Below are positions 38,652 through 50,571 of a stretch of DNA of 64,000 bases, piece by piece. The position numbers were made by a program, and so were the translations under genes. The first letter of the stretch is position 1. Every line of letters starts with the position of its first letter. Source of the DNA: Chamaea fasciata (taxonomy: Eukaryota > Chordata > Aves > Passeriformes > Sylviidae); NCBI GenBank assembly GCA_029207755.1, contig JARCOQ010000068.1, forward strand, positions 310,001 to 374,000. The letters are read 5' to 3'. Under the pieces are notes generated by a model that worked only from the letters and a program-made list of their open reading frames with translations, was not told the DNA's origin and did not search any database.

Positions 38652-41563
38652 GTCCATCCAGACCAGTGTACAGTTGGGATCCATGGCTCTGGTGTCCATC
38701 TGGATGCGTGGCTGTGCTGTCCATTCATCCCAGGCTCCATCTACAGACCCATGCATGACTCCTGTGTCCATCAAGAACAGCGTGCATCCAGAGTGGGATC
38801 CATGGCTCTGGCGTCCATCCAGACCATTATCCATCTGGACCAGTGTCCAGTTTACATCCATGGCTATGCTGTCCATCTGTACCACGGTCCATTCAGAGTG
38901 GGATCCATTGCTCTGGTGCCCATACGGACCAGTGTCAAGCTGGGACCCATAGCTCTTTTGTCTATTCAGGCAAGCGTCCATCCAGAGTGGAAGCCAGGGT
39001 TCTGCTGTCTATCCAGATCAGCGTCCATCCAGAGCGGACACCATTACTCTGGTGTGCATCTCTACCTGTGTCCATCCACAGTGGCATCCATTGCTCTGGT
39101 GTCCATGCTGACAACTGGCAATCCACTGTGGGATCCATGGCTCTGGTGTCTATTCACAGCAGCGTCCATCCAGATTGGGATCCGTGGCTCTTATGTCCAT
39201 CCAAACCAGTGTCCATCCACAGTGGCATCCATGGCTCTGGTGTCCATCCACACCAGTGTCCAGCTGGAATCCATGGCTCTGGCGTCTACCTAGACCAGTG
39301 TCCATTCAGAGGGGATCTATGGTCTGGTGCCCATCCAGAACACTGGCCATCCAAAGTGGGATCTAAGGCTCGGTGTCTGGCCACACCACTATCAATACAA
39401 GGTGGGAGGAATGGCTCTAGTAACCATCTGGACCAGTGTCCATCTAGAGTCGGATCCATGGCTCTGGTTGCTATCTTCACCAGTGTCCATCAAGAGTGGA
39501 ATCCATGGCCCTTGTATCCATCCAGACCAGGCTCCAATTTGGATCCACGGCTCTGGTGTCCATCTGGATGCGTGGCTGTGCTGTCCATTCAAACCAGGCT
39601 CCATCCACAGAGGGATGCATGGCGCTTGTGTCCATCACCAGTAGTGTGTATTCAGAGTGGTATCCATGGCGCTGGTGTCCATCCAGACCAGTGTCAAGCT
39701 GGGATCCATAGCTCTTTTGTCTATTCAGGCAAGCGTCCATCCAGAGTGGAAGCCAGGGTTCTGCTGTCTATCCAGACCAGTGTCCATCCAGAGCGGACAC
39801 CATTACTCTGGTGTGCATCTCTACCTGTGTCCATCCACAGTGGCATCCATTGCTCTGGTGTCCATCCTGACCACTGTCAATCCACTGTGGGATCCATGGC
39901 CCTGGTGTCTATTCACAGCAGCGTCCATCCAGATTGGGATCCGTGGCTCTTATGTCCATCCAAACCAGTGTCCATCCACAGTGGCATCCATTGCTCTGGT
40001 GTTGTTCCCAACCAGTGTCCAGCTGGAATCCATGGCTCTGGCATCCATCTAGACCAGTGTCCATTCATAGCGGAGCCATGGTCTGGTGCCCATCCAGACC
40101 ACTGGCCATCCAGAGTGGGATCCATGCCTCAGTGTCTGGCAAGAGTCAATACAAGGTGGGAGGAATTGCTCTGGTCACCATCTGGACCAGTGTCCATCTC
40201 GACCAGTGTCCATCTAGAGTCGGATCCATGCCTCTGGTTCCTATCTCCACCAGTGTCCATCAAGAGAGGAATCCATGGCCCTTGTATCCATCCAGAGCAG
40301 GCTCCAATTTGTATCTATGGCTCTGGTGTCCATCCAGAACAGTGTCCATCCAGAGACGGATCCATGGCTCTGGAGTCCATCCAGACTAGGATCCACCCAC
40401 AGTGGGATCCATGACTCTGGTGTCCATCTAGAGCAGCATCGATCCAGAGTCCAATCCAAGACTCTGCTGTCCATCCAGAACAGGGTCCAACAGGGATCCA
40501 AGGCTCTGATGTCTATCCATACCAGTGTCCATCCACAGTGGGATCGATGGCACTGGTGTCCATCCAGACCACTGTCCAGTTGGGATCCACGACTCTGCTG
40601 TCCATCTGGATGCGTGGCTGTGCCGTCCATTCAAACCAGGCTCCATCCACAGAGGGATGCATGGCTCTTGTGTCCATCATGAGTAGTGTACATTCTTTGT
40701 GGGATCCATGGCTCTGGTGTCCATCCAGACCAGTGTCAAGCTGGGATCCATAGCACTTTTGTCTATTCAGGCAAGCGTCCATCCAGAGTGGAAGCCAGGG
40801 TTCTGCTGTCTATCCAGACCAGTGTCCATCCAGAGCCGACACCATTACTCTGGTGTGCATCTCTACCTGTGTCCATCCACAGTGGCATCCATTGCTCTGG
40901 AGTCCATCCTGACCACTGTCAATCCACTGTGGGATCCATGGCTCTGGTGTCTATTCACAGCAGCGTCCATCCAGATTGGGATCCGTGGCTCTTATGTCCA
41001 TCCAAACCAGTGTCCATCCACAATGGCATCCATCGCTGTGGTGTCCAACCACACCAGTGTCCAGCTGGAAACCATGGCTCTGGCGTCCATCTAGACCAGT
41101 GTCCATTTATTGGGGAGCCATGGTCTGGTGCCCTCCCAGACCACTGGCCATCCAGAGTGGGATCCATGCCTCGGTGTCTGGCAAGAGTCAATACAAGGTG
41201 GGAGGAATTGCTCTGGTCACCATCTGGACCAGTGTCCATCTAGAGTCGGATCCATGCCTCTGGTTCCTATCTCCACCAGTGTCCATCAAGAGTGGAATCC
41301 ATGGCCCTTGTATCCATCCAGAGCAGGCTCCAATTTGGATCCATGGCTCTGGTGTCCATCCAGAACAGTGTCCATCCAGAGACGGATCCATGGCTCTGGA
41401 GTCTTTCCAGACCAGGATCCATCCAAAGTGGGATCCATGGCTCTGGTGTCCATCTGGAGCATAATCCATCCAGAGTCCAATCCAAAACTCAGCTGTCCAT
41501 CCAGAACAGGGTCCAGCTGGGATCCAAGGCTCTGATGCCTATGCATACCATTGTCCATCCACA

Positions 41564-42216
41564 GTGGGATCCATGGGTCTGGTGTCCATGCAGACCAGTG
41601 TCCACTTGGGATCCACTGCTGTGCTGTCCATCTGGACTACTATCCATCTGGATACGTGGCTGTGCTGTCCATTCATACCAGGCTCCATCTACAGACGCAT
41701 GCATGACTCTTGTGTCCATCGAGAAGAGCGTGCATCCAGAGAGGGATCCATGGCTCTGGCATCCATCCAGAACATTATCCATCTGGACCAGTGTCCAGTT
41801 TGCATCCATGGCTATGCTGTCCATCTGTACCAGGGTCCATCCACAGTGGGATCCATGGCTCTGCTGTCCATCCAGACCAGTGTACAGTTGTGGTCTACGG
41901 CTCTGGTGTCCATCTGGATGTGTGGCTGTGCGGTCCATTCAAACCAGGCTCTATCCACAGAGGGATGCATGGCTCTTGTGTCCATCCAGACCAGTGTCAA
42001 GCTGGGATCCATAGCTCTTTTGTCTATTCACAGCAGCGTCCATCCAGATCGGGATCCGTGGCTCTTATGTCCATCCAATCCAGTGTCCATCCACAGTGGC
42101 ATCCATTGCTCTGGTGTTGTTCCCAACCAGTGTCCAGCTGGAATCCATGGCTCTGGGGTCCATCTAGACCAGTGTCCATTCATTGCGGAGCCATGGTCTG
42201 GTGCCCATCCAGACCA
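41564..42216. repeat. Mosaic segment ending at macro-repeat junction
   Basis: Up to 42204 the sequence follows 15180-15820 (offset 26384). After 42216 it follows 11113 onward (offset 31104). The 12-bp overlap 'ccatccagacca' at 42205-42216 fits both parents. This is the crossover point that joins the two macro-units. Confidence 0.85.
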
Positions 42217-44004
42217 GTGTCAAGCTGGGATCCATAGCTCTTTTGTCTATTCAGGCAAGCGTCCATCCAGAGTGGAAACCAGGGTTCTGCTGTCTATCCT
42301 GACCAGTGTCCATCCAGAGCGGACACCATTACTCTGGTGTGCATCTCTACCTGTGTCCATCCACAGTGGCATCCATTGCTCTGGAGTCCATCCTGACCAC
42401 TGTCAATCCACTGTGGGATCCATGGCTCTGGGGTCTATTCACAGCAGCGTCCATCCAGATTGGGATCCGTGGCTCTTATGTCCATCCAAACCAGTGTCCA
42501 TCCACAGTGGCATCCATTGCTGTGGTGTTGTTCCCCAACAGTGTCCAGCTGGAATCCATGGCTCTGGCATCCATCTAGACCAGTGTCCATTCATAGCGGA
42601 GCCATGGTCTGGTGCCCATCCAGACCACTGGCCATCCAGAGTGGGATCCATGCCTCAGTGTCTGGCAAGAGTCAATACAAGGTGGGAGGAATTGCTCTGG
42701 TCACCATCTTGACCAGTGTCCATCTCGACCAGTGTCCATCTAGAGTCCGATCCATGCCTCTGGTTCCTATCTCCACCAGTGTCCATCCACAGTGGAATCC
42801 ATGGCCCTTGTATCCATCCAGAGCAGGCTCCAATTTGTATCTATGGCTCTGGTGTCCATCCAGAACTGTGTCCATCCAGAGACGGATCCATGGCTCTGGA
42901 GTCCATCCAGACTAGGATCCACCCACAGTGGGATCCATGGCTCTGGTGTCCATCTAGTGCAGCATCCATCCAGAGTCCAATCCAAGACTCTGCTGTCCAT
43001 CCAGAACAGGGTCCAACAGGGATCCAAGGCTCTGATGTCTATCCATACCAGTGTCCATCCACAGTGGGATCGATGGCACTGGTGTCCATCCAGACCACTG
43101 TCCAGTTGGGATCCACGACTCTGCTGTCCATCTGGATGCGTGGCTGTGCCGTCCATTCAAACCAGGCTCCATCCACAGAGGGATGCATGGCTCTTGTGTC
43201 CATCACGAGTAGTGTGTATTCAGAGTGGGATCCATGGCTCTGGTGTCCATCCAGACCAGTGTCAAGCTGGGATCCATAGCTCTTTTGTCTATTCAGGCAA
43301 GCGTCCATCCAGAGTGGAAGCCAGGGTTCTGCTGTCTATCCTGACCAGTGTCCATCCAGAGCCGACACCATTACTCTAGTGTGCATCTCTACCTGTGTCC
43401 ATCCACAGTGGCATCCATTGCTCTGGAGTCCATCCTGACCACTGTCAATCCACTGTGGGATCCATGGTTCTGGTGTCCATCCACACCTGTGTCCAGCTGG
43501 AATCCATGGCTCTTATGTCCATCTAGACAAGTGTCCATTCATAGGGGAGCCATGGTCTGGTGCCCATCCAGACCACTGGCCATCCAGAGTAGGATCCATG
43601 CCTCGGTGTCTGGCAAGAGTCAATACAAGGTGGGAGGAATGGCTCTGGTCACCATATAGACCAGTGTCCTTCAGGACCAGTGTCCATCTAGATTCGGATC
43701 CATGCCTCTGGTTGCTATCTCCACCAGTGTCCATCAAGAGTGGAATCCATGGCCCTTGTATCCATCCAGAGCAGGCTCCAATTTGGATTCATTGCTCTGG
43801 TGTCCATCCAGGACAGTGTCCATCCTGAGACGGATCCATGGCTCTGGAGTCTATCCAGAAAAGAGTAAAACTGGGATCCAAGGTTCTGAGGTCTATCCAT
43901 ACCAGTGTCCATCCACAGTGGGATCCATGGCACTGGTGTCCATCCAGACCAGTATCTAGTTGGGATCCACGGCTCTGGTGTCTATCTGGACAAGTATCTA
44001 TCCA

Positions 44005-47000
44005 GAGTTTAATCCAAGACTCTGCTCTCCATCCAGAACAGGGTCCAGCTGGGATCCAAAGCTCTGATGTCTATCCATACCAGTGTCCATCCACAGTGGG
44101 ATCCATGGCTCTGGTGTCCATCCAGATCAGTGTCCACTTGGGATCCACAGCTCTGCTGTCCATCTGGACAAGTATCCATCTGGATACGTGGCTGTGCTGT
44201 CCATTCATACCAGGCTCCATCTACAGACGCATGCATGATTCCTGTGTCCATCGAGAAGAGGGTGCATCCAGAGTGGGATCCATGGCACTGGTGTCCATCC
44301 AGTCCATTTTCCATCTGGACCAGTGTCCAGTTTGCATCCATGGCTATGCTGTCCATCTGTACCAGGGTCCATCCACAGTGGGATCCATGGCTCTGGTGTC
44401 CATCCAGACCAGTGTACAGTTGGGATCCACGGCTCTGGTGTCCATCTGGATGCGTGGCTGTGCTGTCCATTCATCCCAGGCTCCATCTACAGACCCATGC
44501 ATGACTCCTGTGTCCATCAAGAACAGCGTGCATCCAGAGTGGGATCCATGGCTCTGGCGTCCATCCAGACCATTATCCATCTGGACCAGTGTCCAGTTTA
44601 CATCCATGGCTATGCTGTCCATCTGTACCACGGTCCATTCAGAGTGGGATCCATTGCTCTGGTGCCCATACGGACCAGTGTCAAGCTGGGATCCATAGCT
44701 GTTTTGTCTATTCAGGCAAGCGTCCATCCAGACTGGAAGCCAGGGTTCTGCTGTCTATCCTGACCAGTGTCCATCCAGAGCGGACACCATTACTCTGGTG
44801 TGCATCTCTACCTGTGTCCATCCACAGTGGCATCCATTGCTCTGGTGTCCATGCTGACAACTGGCAATCCACTGTGGGATCCATGGCTCTGGTGTCTATT
44901 CACAGCAGCGTCCATCCAGATTGGGATCCGTGGCTCTTATGTCCATCCAAACCAGTGTCCATCCACAGTGGCATCCATGGCTCTGGTGTCCATCCACACC
45001 AGTGTCCAGCTGGAATCCATGGCTCTGGCGTCTACCTAGACCAGTGTCCATTCAGAGGGGATCTATGGTCTGGTGCCCATCCAGACCACTGGCCATCCAA
45101 AGTGGGATCTAAGGCTCGGTGTCTGGCCACACCACTATCAATACAAGGTGGGAGGAATGGCTCTAGTAACCATCTGGACCAGTGTCCATCTAGAGTCGGA
45201 TCCATGGCTCTGGTTGCTATCTTCACCAGTGTCCATCAAGAGTGGAATCCATGGCCCTTGTATCCATCCAGACCAGGCTCCAATTTGGATCCACGGCTCT
45301 GGTGTCCATCTGGATGCGTGGCTGTGCTGTCCATTCAAACCAGGCTCCATCCACAGAGGGATGCATGGCTCTTGTGTCCATCACCAGTAGTGTGTATTCA
45401 GAGTGGTATCCATGGCGCTGGTGTCCATCCAGACCAGTGTCAAGCTGGGATCCATAGCTCTTTTGTCTATTCAGGCAAGCGTCCATCCAGAGTGGAAGCC
45501 AGGGTTCTGCTGTCTATCCAGACCAGTGTCCATCCAGAGCGGACACCATTACTCTGGTGTGCATCTCTACCTGTGTCCATCCACAGTGGCATCCATTGCT
45601 CTGGTGTCCATCCTGACCACTGTCAATCCACTGTGGGATCCATGGCTCTGGTGTCTATTCACAGCAGCGTCCATCCAGATTGGGATCCGTGGCTCTTATG
45701 TCCATCCAAACCAGTGTCCATCCACAATGGCATCCATCGCTGTGGTGTCCAACCACACCAGTGTCCAGCTGGAAACCATGGCTCTGGCGTCCATCTAGAC
45801 CAGTGTCCATTTATTGGGGAGCCATGGTCTGGTGCCCTCCCAGACCACTGGCCATCCAGAGTGGGATCCATGCCTCGGTGTCTGGCAAGAGTCAATACAA
45901 GGTGGGAGGAATTGCTCTGGTCACCATCTGGACCAGTGTCCATCTCGACCAGTGTCCATCTAGAGTCGGATCCATGCCTCAGGTTCCTATCTCCACCAGT
46001 GTCCATCCACAGTGGAATCCATGGCCCTTGTATCCATCCAGAGCAGGCTCCAATTTGGATCCATGGCTCTGGTGTCCATCCAGAACAGTGTCCATCCAGA
46101 GACGGATCCATGGCTCTGGAGTCTTTCCAGACCAGGATCCATCCAAAGTGGGATCCATGGCTCTGGTGTCCATCTGGAGCATAATCCATCCAGAGTCCAA
46201 TCCAAAACTCAGCTGTCCATCCAGAACAGGGTCCAGCTGGGATCCAAGGCTCTGATGCCTATGCATACCATTGTCCATCCACAGTGGGATCCATGGCTCT
46301 GGTGTCCATGCAGACCAGTGTCCACTTGGGATCCACAGCTGTGCTGTCCATCTGGACTACTATCCATCTGGATACGTGGCTGTGCTGTCCATTCATACCA
46401 GGCTCCATCTACAGACGCATGCATGACTCTTGTGTCCATCGAGAAGAGCGTGCATCCAGAGAGGGATCCATGGCTCTGGCATCCATCCAGAGCATTATCC
46501 ATCTGGACCAGTGTCCAGTTTGCATCCATGGCTATGCTGTCCATCTGTACCAGGGTCCATCCACAGTGGGATCCATGGCTCTGCTGTCCATCCAGACCAG
46601 TGTACAGTTGTGGTCTACGGCTCTGGTGTCCATCTGGATGTGTGGCTGTGCGGTCCATTCAAACCAGGCTCTATCCACAGAGGGATGCATGGCTCTTGTG
46701 TCCATCCAGACCAGTGTCAAGCTGGGATCCATAGCTCTTTTGTCTATTCACAGCAGCGTCCATCCAGATCGGGATCCGTGGCTCCTATGTCCATCCAAAC
46801 CAGTGTCCATCCACAGTGGCATCCATTGCTCTGGTGTTGTTCCCAACCAGTGTCCAGCTGGAATCCATGGCTCTGGGGTCCATCTAGACCAGTGTCCATT
46901 CATTGCGGAGCCATGGTCTGGTGCCCATCCAGACCACTGGCCATCCAGACTGGGATCCAAGGCTCGGTGTCTGGCCACACCACTATCAATACAAGGTGGG

Positions 47001-49072
47001 AGGAATGGCTCTAGTAACCATCTGGACCAGTGTCCATCTAGAGTCAGATCCATGGCTCTGGTTGCTATCTTCACCAGTGTCCATCAAGAGTGGAATCCAT
47101 GGCCCTTGTATCCATCCAGACCAGGCTCCAATTTGGATCCACGGCTCTGGTGTCCATCTGGATGTGTGGCTGTGCTGTCCATTCAAACCAGGCTCTATCC
47201 ACAGAGGGATGCATGGCTCTTGTGTCCATCACGAGTAGTGTGTATTCAGAGTGGTATCCATGGCGCTGGTGTCCATCCAGACCAGTGTCAAGCTGGGATC
47301 CATAGCTCTTTTGTCTATTCAGGCAAGCGTCCATCCAGAGTGGAAGCCAGGGTTCTGCTGTCTATCCTGACCAGTGTCCATCCAGAGCGGACACCATTAC
47401 TCTGGTGTGCATCTCTACCTGTGTCCATCCACAGTGGCATCCATTGCTCTGGAGTCCATCCTGACCACTGTCAATCCACTGTGGGATCCATGGCTCTGGT
47501 GTCTATTCACAGCAGCGTCCATCCAGATTGGGATCCGTGGCTCTTATGTCCATCCAAACCAGTGTCCATCCACAGTGGCATCCATTGCTCTGGTGTTGTT
47601 CCCAACCAGTGTCCAGCTGGAATCCATGGCTCTGGCATCCATCTAGACCAGTGTCCATTCATAGCGGAGCCATGGTCTGGTGCCCATCCAGACCACTGGC
47701 TATCCAGAGTGGGATCCATGCCTCAGTGTCTGGCAAGAGTCAATACAAGGTGGGAGGAATTGCTCTGGTCACCATCTGGACCAGTGTCCATCTCGACCAG
47801 TGTCCATCTAGAGTCGGATCCATGCCTCTGGTTCCTATCTCCACCAGTGTCCATCAAGAGAGGAATCCATGGCCCTTGTATCCATCCAGAGCAGGCTCCA
47901 ATTTGTATCTATGGCTCTGGTGTCCATCCAGAACAGTGTCCATCCAGAGACGGATCCATGGCTCTGGAGTCCATCCAGACTAGGATCCACCCACAGTGGG
48001 ATCCATGACTCTGGTGTCCATCTAGAGCAGCATCGATCCAGAGTCCAATCCAAGACTCTGCTGTCCATCCAGAACAGGGTCCAACAGGGATCCAAGGCTC
48101 TGATGTCTATCCATACCAGTGTCCATCCACAGTGGGATCGATGGCACTGGTGTCCATCCAGACCACTGTCCAGTTGGGATCCACGACTCTGCTGTCCATC
48201 TGGATGCGTGGCTGTGCCGTCCATTCAAACCAGGCTCCATCCACAGAGGGATGCATGGCTCTTGTGTCCATCATGAGTAGTGTACATTCTTTGTGGGATC
48301 CATGGCTCTGGTGTCCATCCAGACCAGTGTCAAGCTGGGATCCATAGCACTTTTGTCTATTCAGGCAAGCGTCCATCCAGAGTGGAAGCCAGGGTTCTGC
48401 TGTCTATCCAGACCAGTGTCCATCCAGAGCGGACACCATTACTCTGGTGTGCATCTCTACCTGTGTCCATCCACAGTGGCATCCATTGCTCTGGAGTCCA
48501 TCCTGACCACTGTCAATCCACTGTGGGATCCATGGTTCTGGTGTCCATCCACACCTGTGTCCAGCTGGAATCCATGGCTCTTATGTCCATCTAGACAAGT
48601 GTCCATTCATAGGGGAGCCATGGTCTGGTGCCCATCCAGACCACTGGCCATCCAGAGTAGGATCCATGCCTCGGTGTCTGGCAAGAGTCAATACAAGGTG
48701 GGAGGAATGGCTCTGGTCACCATATAGACCAGTGTCCTTCAGGACCAGTGTCCATCTAGAGTCGGATCCATGCCTCTGGTTCCTATCGCCACCAGTGTCC
48801 ATCCACAGTGGAATCCATGGGCCTTGTATCCATCCAGACCAGGCTCCAATTTGTATCTATGGCTCTGGTGTCCATCCAGAACAGTGTCCATCCAGAGACG
48901 GATCCATGGCTCTGGAGTCTATCCAGAACAGAGTAAAACTGGGATCCAAGGTTCTGAGGTCTATCCATACCAGTGTCCATCCACAGTGGGATCCATGGCA
49001 CTGGTGTCCATCCAGACCAGTATCTAGTTGGGATCCACGGCTCTGGTGTCTATCTGGACAAGTATCTATCCA
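44005..49072. repeat. HOR unit, 5068 bp, macro-copy of 12901-17968
   Basis: Every module of 12901-17968 recurs 31,104 bp downstream. The only difference I noticed is at 45624-45625, where 'gtcaatcc' replaces the 'gtatatcc' of 14520-14521. Confidence 0.9.
44116..44397. repeat. Alpha block, 282 bp, one copy
   Basis: Macro-copy of 13012-13293. Confidence 0.88.
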
Positions 49073-49183
49073 GAGTTTAATCCAAGACTCTGCTCTCCAT
49101 CCAGAACAGGGTCCAGCTGGGATCCAAGGCTCTGATGTCTATCCATACCAGTGTCCATCCACAGTGGGATCCATGGCTCTGGT

Positions 49184-49747
49184 GTCCATCCAGATCAGTG
49201 TCCACTTGGGATCCACAGCTCTGCTGTCCATCTGGACAAGTATCCATCTGGATACATGGCTGTGCTGTCCATTCATACCAGGCTCCATCTACAGACGCAT
49301 GCATGATTCCTGTGTCCATCGAGAAGAGGGTGCATCCAGAGTGGGATCCATGGCACTGGTGTCCATCCAGTCCATTTTCCATCTGGACCAGTGTCCAGTT
49401 TGCATCCATGGCTATGCTGTCCATCTGTACCAGGGTCCATCCACAGTGGGATCCATGGCTCTGGTGTCCATCCAGATCAGTGTCCACTTGGGATCCACAG
49501 CTCTGCTGTCCATCTGGACAAGTATCCATCTGGATACGTGGCTGTGCTGTCCATTCATACCAGGCTCCATCTACAGATGCATGCATGATTCTTGTGTCCA
49601 TCGAGAAGAGGGTGCATCCAGAGTGGGATCCATGGCACTGGCGTCCATCCAGAGCATTATCCATCTGGATCAGTGTCCAGTTTGCATCCATGGCTATGCT
49701 GTCCATCTGTACCAGGGTCCATCCACAGTGGGATCCATGGCTCTGGT
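49184..49747. repeat. Alpha block, 282 bp x 2
   Basis: Macro-copy of 18080-18643. It keeps the CpG-loss variant 'gatacatggctg' at 49255. Confidence 0.9.
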
Positions 49748-50571
49748 GTCCATCCAGACCAGTGTACAGTTGGGATCCACGGCTCTGGTGTCCATCTGGA
49801 TGCGTGGCTGTGCTGTCCATTAATCCCAGGCTCCATCTACAGACCCATGCATGACTCCTGTGTCCATCAAGAACAGCGTGCATCCAGAGTGGGATCCATG
49901 GCTCTGGCGTCCATCCAGACCATTATCCATCTGGACCAGTGTCCAGTTTACATCCATGGCTATGCTGTCCATCTGTACCACGGTCCATTCAGAGTGGGAT
50001 CCATTGCTCTGGTGCCCATACGGACCAGTGTCAAGCTGGGATCCATAGCTGTTTTGTCTATTCAGGCAAGCGTCCATCCAGACTGGAAGCCAGGGTTCTG
50101 CTGTCTATCCAGACCAGTGTCCATCCAGAGCGGACACCATTACTCTGGTGTGCATCTCTACCTGTGTCCATCCACAGTGGCATCCATTGCTCTGGTGTCC
50201 ATGCTGACAACTGGCAATCCACTGTGGGATCCATGGCTCTGGTGTCTATCCACAGCAGCGTCCATCCAGATTGGGATCCGTGGCTCTTATGTCCATCCAA
50301 ACCAGTGTCCATTACAGTGGCATCCATGGCTCTGGTGTCCGTCCACACCAGTGTCCAGCTGGAATCCATGGCTCTGGCGTCTACCTAGACCAGTGTCCAT
50401 TCAGAGGGGATCCATGGTCTGGTGCCCATCCAGACCACTGGCCATCCAAAGTGGGATCTAAGGCTCGGTGTCTGGCCACACCACTATCAATACAAGGTGG
50501 GAGGAATGGCTCTAGTAACCATCTGGACCAGTGTCCATCTAGAGTCGGATCCATTGCTCTGGTTGCTATCT

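Larger units (their letters stand above)
11101..42204. repeat. 31,104-bp macro-repeat, complete copy
   Basis: Starts at 'ccatccagacca' (11101). From here every position matches the base 31,104 bp downstream as far as the window allows (to 32896). The implied unit is 11101-42204 because the second copy begins directly at 42205. It contains M units of 5068, 13197, 3026 and 3785 bp and parts of two more. Confidence 0.92.
37977..44004. repeat. Chimeric HOR unit, 6028 bp (M to M)
   Basis: Modules: M at 37977, two alpha copies (38088-38651), A at 39393, B1 at 40147, a shortened B1 at 41189, alpha-prime at 41584-41865, B1 at 42673, B2 at 43621. It is a mosaic. About 38577-39930 matches 13219-14570 (offset 25358), about 39934-40900 matches 16424-17390 (offset 23510), and about 40976-42204 matches 14576-15820 (offset 26400, then 26384). 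From 42205 on it matches 11101 onward (offset 31104). Confidence 0.82.
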
